Assembly (NCBI RefSeq): GCF_002896875.1
Contig: NZ_CP023278.1
Span: 2,790,001-2,854,000 of the forward strand
Origin: Nostoc sp. CENA543
GTDB lineage: Bacteria; Cyanobacteriota; Cyanobacteriia; Cyanobacteriales; Nostocaceae
Direction: 5' to 3'
DNA length: 64,000 nucleotides
Made by a program: the position numbers and the translations under genes. This document shows, piece by piece, positions 62,501 to 64,000 of the stretch. The notes beneath the pieces were generated by a model. It saw nothing but the letters and a program-made list of their open reading frames with translations, was not told where the DNA came from and made no database searches. The first letter of the stretch is position 1, and every line of letters begins with the position of its first letter.

Positions 62501-64000
62501 CCACAGCCACAGCATCTGGTGTCAGTTCTGCTTGCTGTGCAAATAATTCATGCAGACATTTACCGACAGGATCATCAGCCTGAGTATCATTCCACTCAAG
62601 TAGTAACTTTTGTTGCTCAACTGCTGTTAATATGGGCAACTGGTCAATGGGTGCTTGGGGGTTACTCACCACTGCTTCTAACACAGTCACAAAATGACCA
62701 ATCATCCTCTCAATAGTGCTGTGGTCAAATAAATCAGTGTTGTATTCCCATACTCCCACTAGTCCGTTAGCAGTGTTCTGCATGAATAAGGTCATATCAA
62801 ATGCAGCTGTCACCCCTGGAATTGGCAGTGAACTAACAGTTAACCCATTTAACTCCAACTCCGACACAGGGGCATTTTGCAAGTTAAACATGACTTGGAA
62901 TAGTGGTGTATGGGATAAATCCCGTTCTGGTTGCAATGCTTCCACCAACATTTCAAAGGGCAGGTGTTGATGAGCATAAGCACCCAAAGCCATGTCCCGC
63001 ACACGAGTCAGCAATTCACTAAAGCTGGGATTACCTGCCAAATTGCTCCGCATGACCAAAGTATTGACAAAAAAGCCAATTAACCCTTCTACCTCCGCGC
63101 GATCGCGGTTTGCAATGGGTGAACCCACCAAAATATCTGATTGTCCCGTGTAGCGATACAGTAGGGTATCAAATGCTGCCAACAGTGTCATGAACAGGGT
63201 ACAACCTTGCTCCTGGCTGAGTTTCACTAATTGATCAGTTAACTCCACTGACAAGGCAAATTCATGAATCGCGCCAGTCACAGTTTGCACCGCAGGTCTG
63301 GGACGGTCAGTGGGTAGCGATAATACAGTTGGTGCGTCTTTTAATTGCTGTTCCCAGTACGCGAGTTGGTTTTGTAACACCTCCCCTTGTAGCCACTGTC
63401 TTTGCCACAATGCAAAATCTGCGTACTGAATTGCTAGTGGTGCTAGAGGTGAAGGCTGACCTTGAGAATAAGCGTTATATAGTTGTGTTAGTTCTTGAAC
63501 AAACACACCCATTGACCAACCATCAGAAACAATGTGGTGCATACACACTAACAAGATTTGCTCTGTCTGGTTCAGTAGTATTAATGTCGCTCTAATTAAC
63601 GTTTGTCTTACCAGGTCAAATCGTTCAAGTGCTTGCTGTTGCAAGAATTGTTGTACAGATGTTTCTTGTTCAGCAGTGGGTAGATGTTGCCAGTCAACAA
63701 TTGATAGTTGCCAATTAATTTGTGTTTGAATAACTTGAGTTGGTTGTTCGTTAATGGTGATGAAGTTGGTACGTAAAGCTTCGTGGCGATGAATAATTTC
63801 TTGTAAGCTTTGTTCGAGTACCTGAAGATTCAGTTTCCCTACCAGACGCAAAGCAGTGGGGATATTGTATAGGACACTATTCTGGTCGAATTGATCCAAG
63901 AACCACAAACGCTGTTGAGCAAAAGACATTGGTAACTCGGAAATCTCTGCCCTCGGTAAAATCTGCGGTGCAGATAGTTCTAGCTGTTCTGGCTGTAACT
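59544..64000 (-). CDS. NRPS terminal module C-A-PCP-reductase (5' end beyond window)
   Basis: The frame is still open at 64000 (it reads PQILPRAEISELPMSFAQQR upstream of the first in-window ATG at 63929). Counting from that ATG: condensation domain 1-440 (MHHIVSDGWS at 130); adenylation domain about 455-970 (ACVLYTSGSTGRPKGVML, AYGPTEASVTAVVYD, YKTGDLARYLPDGN); carrier domain about 990-1060 (FFDIGGNSLRAIQVMS); thioester reductase about 1095-1461 (FLTGATGFLGIHLLDELLQQ). The reductase ends the assembly line, releasing an aldehyde or alcohol instead of an acid. Read against GrsA, the adenylation pocket is D-V-E-A-L-V-A-V-T; I do not assign a substrate. The exporter downstream completes this end of the cluster. 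Confidence 0.92.
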   Translation of the reverse strand, partial: LQPEQLELSAPQILPRAEISELPMSFAQQRLWFLDQFDQNSVLYNIPTALRLVGKLNLQVLEQSLQEIIHRHEALRTNFITINEQPTQVIQTQINWQLSIVDWQHLPTAEQETSVQQFLQQQALERFDLVRQTLIRATLILLNQTEQILLVCMHHIVSDGWSMGVFVQELTQLYNAYSQGQPSPLAPLAIQYADFALWQRQWLQGEVLQNQLAYWEQQLKDAPTVLSLPTDRPRPAVQTVTGAIHEFALSVELTDQLVKLSQEQGCTLFMTLLAAFDTLLYRYTGQSDILVGSPIANRDRAEVEGLIGFFVNTLVMRSNLAGNPSFSELLTRVRDMALGAYAHQHLPFEMLVEALQPERDLSHTPLFQVMFNLQNAPVSELELNGLTVSSLPIPGVTAAFDMTLFMQNTANGLVGVWEYNTDLFDHSTIERMIGHFVTVLEAVVSNPQAPIDQLPILTAVEQQKLLLEWNDTQADDPVGKCLHELFAQQAELTPDAVAVVFENEQLTYQQLNTQANQLAHYLQSLGVRAEVLVGIYLERSLSMIVALLAVLKAGGGYVPLEVDYPQQRLAYISEDSEISVLITQESLLNSLPVVGVKVIALHQEWDVLNSQDQENPVSAVVPENLACVLYTSGSTGRPKGVMLTHAALVSHCSAISEAFSLTSSDRVLQFAAFGFDVAVEEIFPTWFKGGTVVLRPAQLFSSFASFAEFIEQQQLSVLTLTSAYWHEWMVAVSQSYATVPQSLRLLTVGGDTVLPETVAMWQQFVGDRITCLNAYGPTEASVTAVVYDVQNFHPEKTNTVPIGRPVANTEIYILDSNLQPVPIGVKGELYIGGVRIARGYLNRPDLTQEKFIPHPFKDKKSHRLYKTGDLARYLPDGNIEFIGRLDDVVKIRGFRVAIGEVESLLVQHPDVICQVVMVREDQPGNKQLVAYVVSDNPSLTQNELQSFLKQKLPSYMVPTAFVMLEGLPVTTNGKVDRRALPAPSQEIDLSNFVFPTTPTQKLIADIWSSVLGTTQLGIRNNFFDIGGNSLRAIQVMSLLREALQLDLPLRYLFENPTIAELAAGVDSLHISQKNTITRGTIPDLKAEVVLDPNIHIPRQRCDDYHQPQRIFLTGATGFLGIHLLDELLQQTQADIYCLIRATNAQQAQQRLQSQLKLYKLWEGIDTKRIIPVAGDLAKSYLGLSTSEFQQLASEIDVIYHCGALINVIYPYSVLKGANVLGTQEIIRLASETTVKPLHFISTTSVLLASSPNEDGLILESDPLEQYQVLDNGYVQSKWVAEQLVMQARDLGLPVAIYRAARITGHSQTGVSNTDDLLCRLVKGCLQTKIAPDIDLEDNLTPVDYVSKIIVHLSGQKQSLGKAFHLVNPDSTPLKHLFKLLCALGYPVQLIPVEQWHSEITHHQQMPDPDNLRFLSHIIPKTTADTYKEPEFDYQNTMNGLVNTDIMYPALDQNLLKTYISYFISSGFIDDQLMTEQMAFGNKAN

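Overview
The window is from a filamentous, heterocyst-forming cyanobacterium of the Nostoc/Anabaena/Trichormus group. The evidence is the density of HIP1 octamers (GCGATCGC) inside genes, heptad tandem repeats between genes, and lineage-typical genes: a 662-residue calcium-dependent protease (prcA), an 806-residue sucrose synthase (susA), a high-light-inducible protein, a CYP110-type P450, a COP23-domain protein and a plastid-type pyruvate dehydrogenase E2. I found no tRNA, rRNA or CRISPR array.

Layout. 1-7.6 kb is an iron-acquisition island read leftward: a His/Lys-rich exported peptide, an FTR1-type iron permease, a TonB-dependent receptor behind a Fur-like palindrome, a membrane protein with two OB-like repeats, an ABC membrane subunit with no ATPase domain, a PepSY membrane protein, and an ABC exporter cut by the left edge. 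An Rpn-type nuclease and a response regulator/histidine kinase pair follow (7.7-10.6 kb). 10.7-24 kb is mostly chromosomal housekeeping and exported proteins: site-2 protease, GH10-like hydrolase, a gene fragment abutting an IS200/IS605 end, a ParA ATPase with a coiled-coil partner (candidate carboxysome-positioning McdA/McdB pair), P450, M48 protease, COP23 protein and Uma2 nuclease. 24.5-30.9 kb is one 2138-residue protein combining several phosphoester-hydrolase domains, probably used to scavenge organic phosphorus.

31-36 kb holds prcA and a divergent small protein that resembles the prcA prosegment, a high-light operon with three HLR1-like repeats in front and a terminator behind, and a TIGR02587/TIGR02588 pair whose second gene is broken in an A8 run. 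36.5-51 kb carries susA, recQ, acyl-ACP/CoA synthetase, PDH E2 and hcp, with several very small genes, including two diverged paralogues at 42.75 and 43.5 kb.

51.4-57.3 kb is a nested insertion. An IS701-family element with 4-bp target duplications sits in tnpB of an IS200/IS605-family element. That element lies at the end of a gene for an RNA-repair-type protein (MJ1316 + EEP nuclease + 2H phosphoesterase). tnpB also carries an in-frame palindromic mini-element. 57.4-64 kb is the end of a nonribosomal peptide cluster: an SbmA-type ABC exporter and a C-A-PCP-reductase module whose start lies beyond the right edge.

All calls come from reading the sequence and recalling family motifs; no database search was run.
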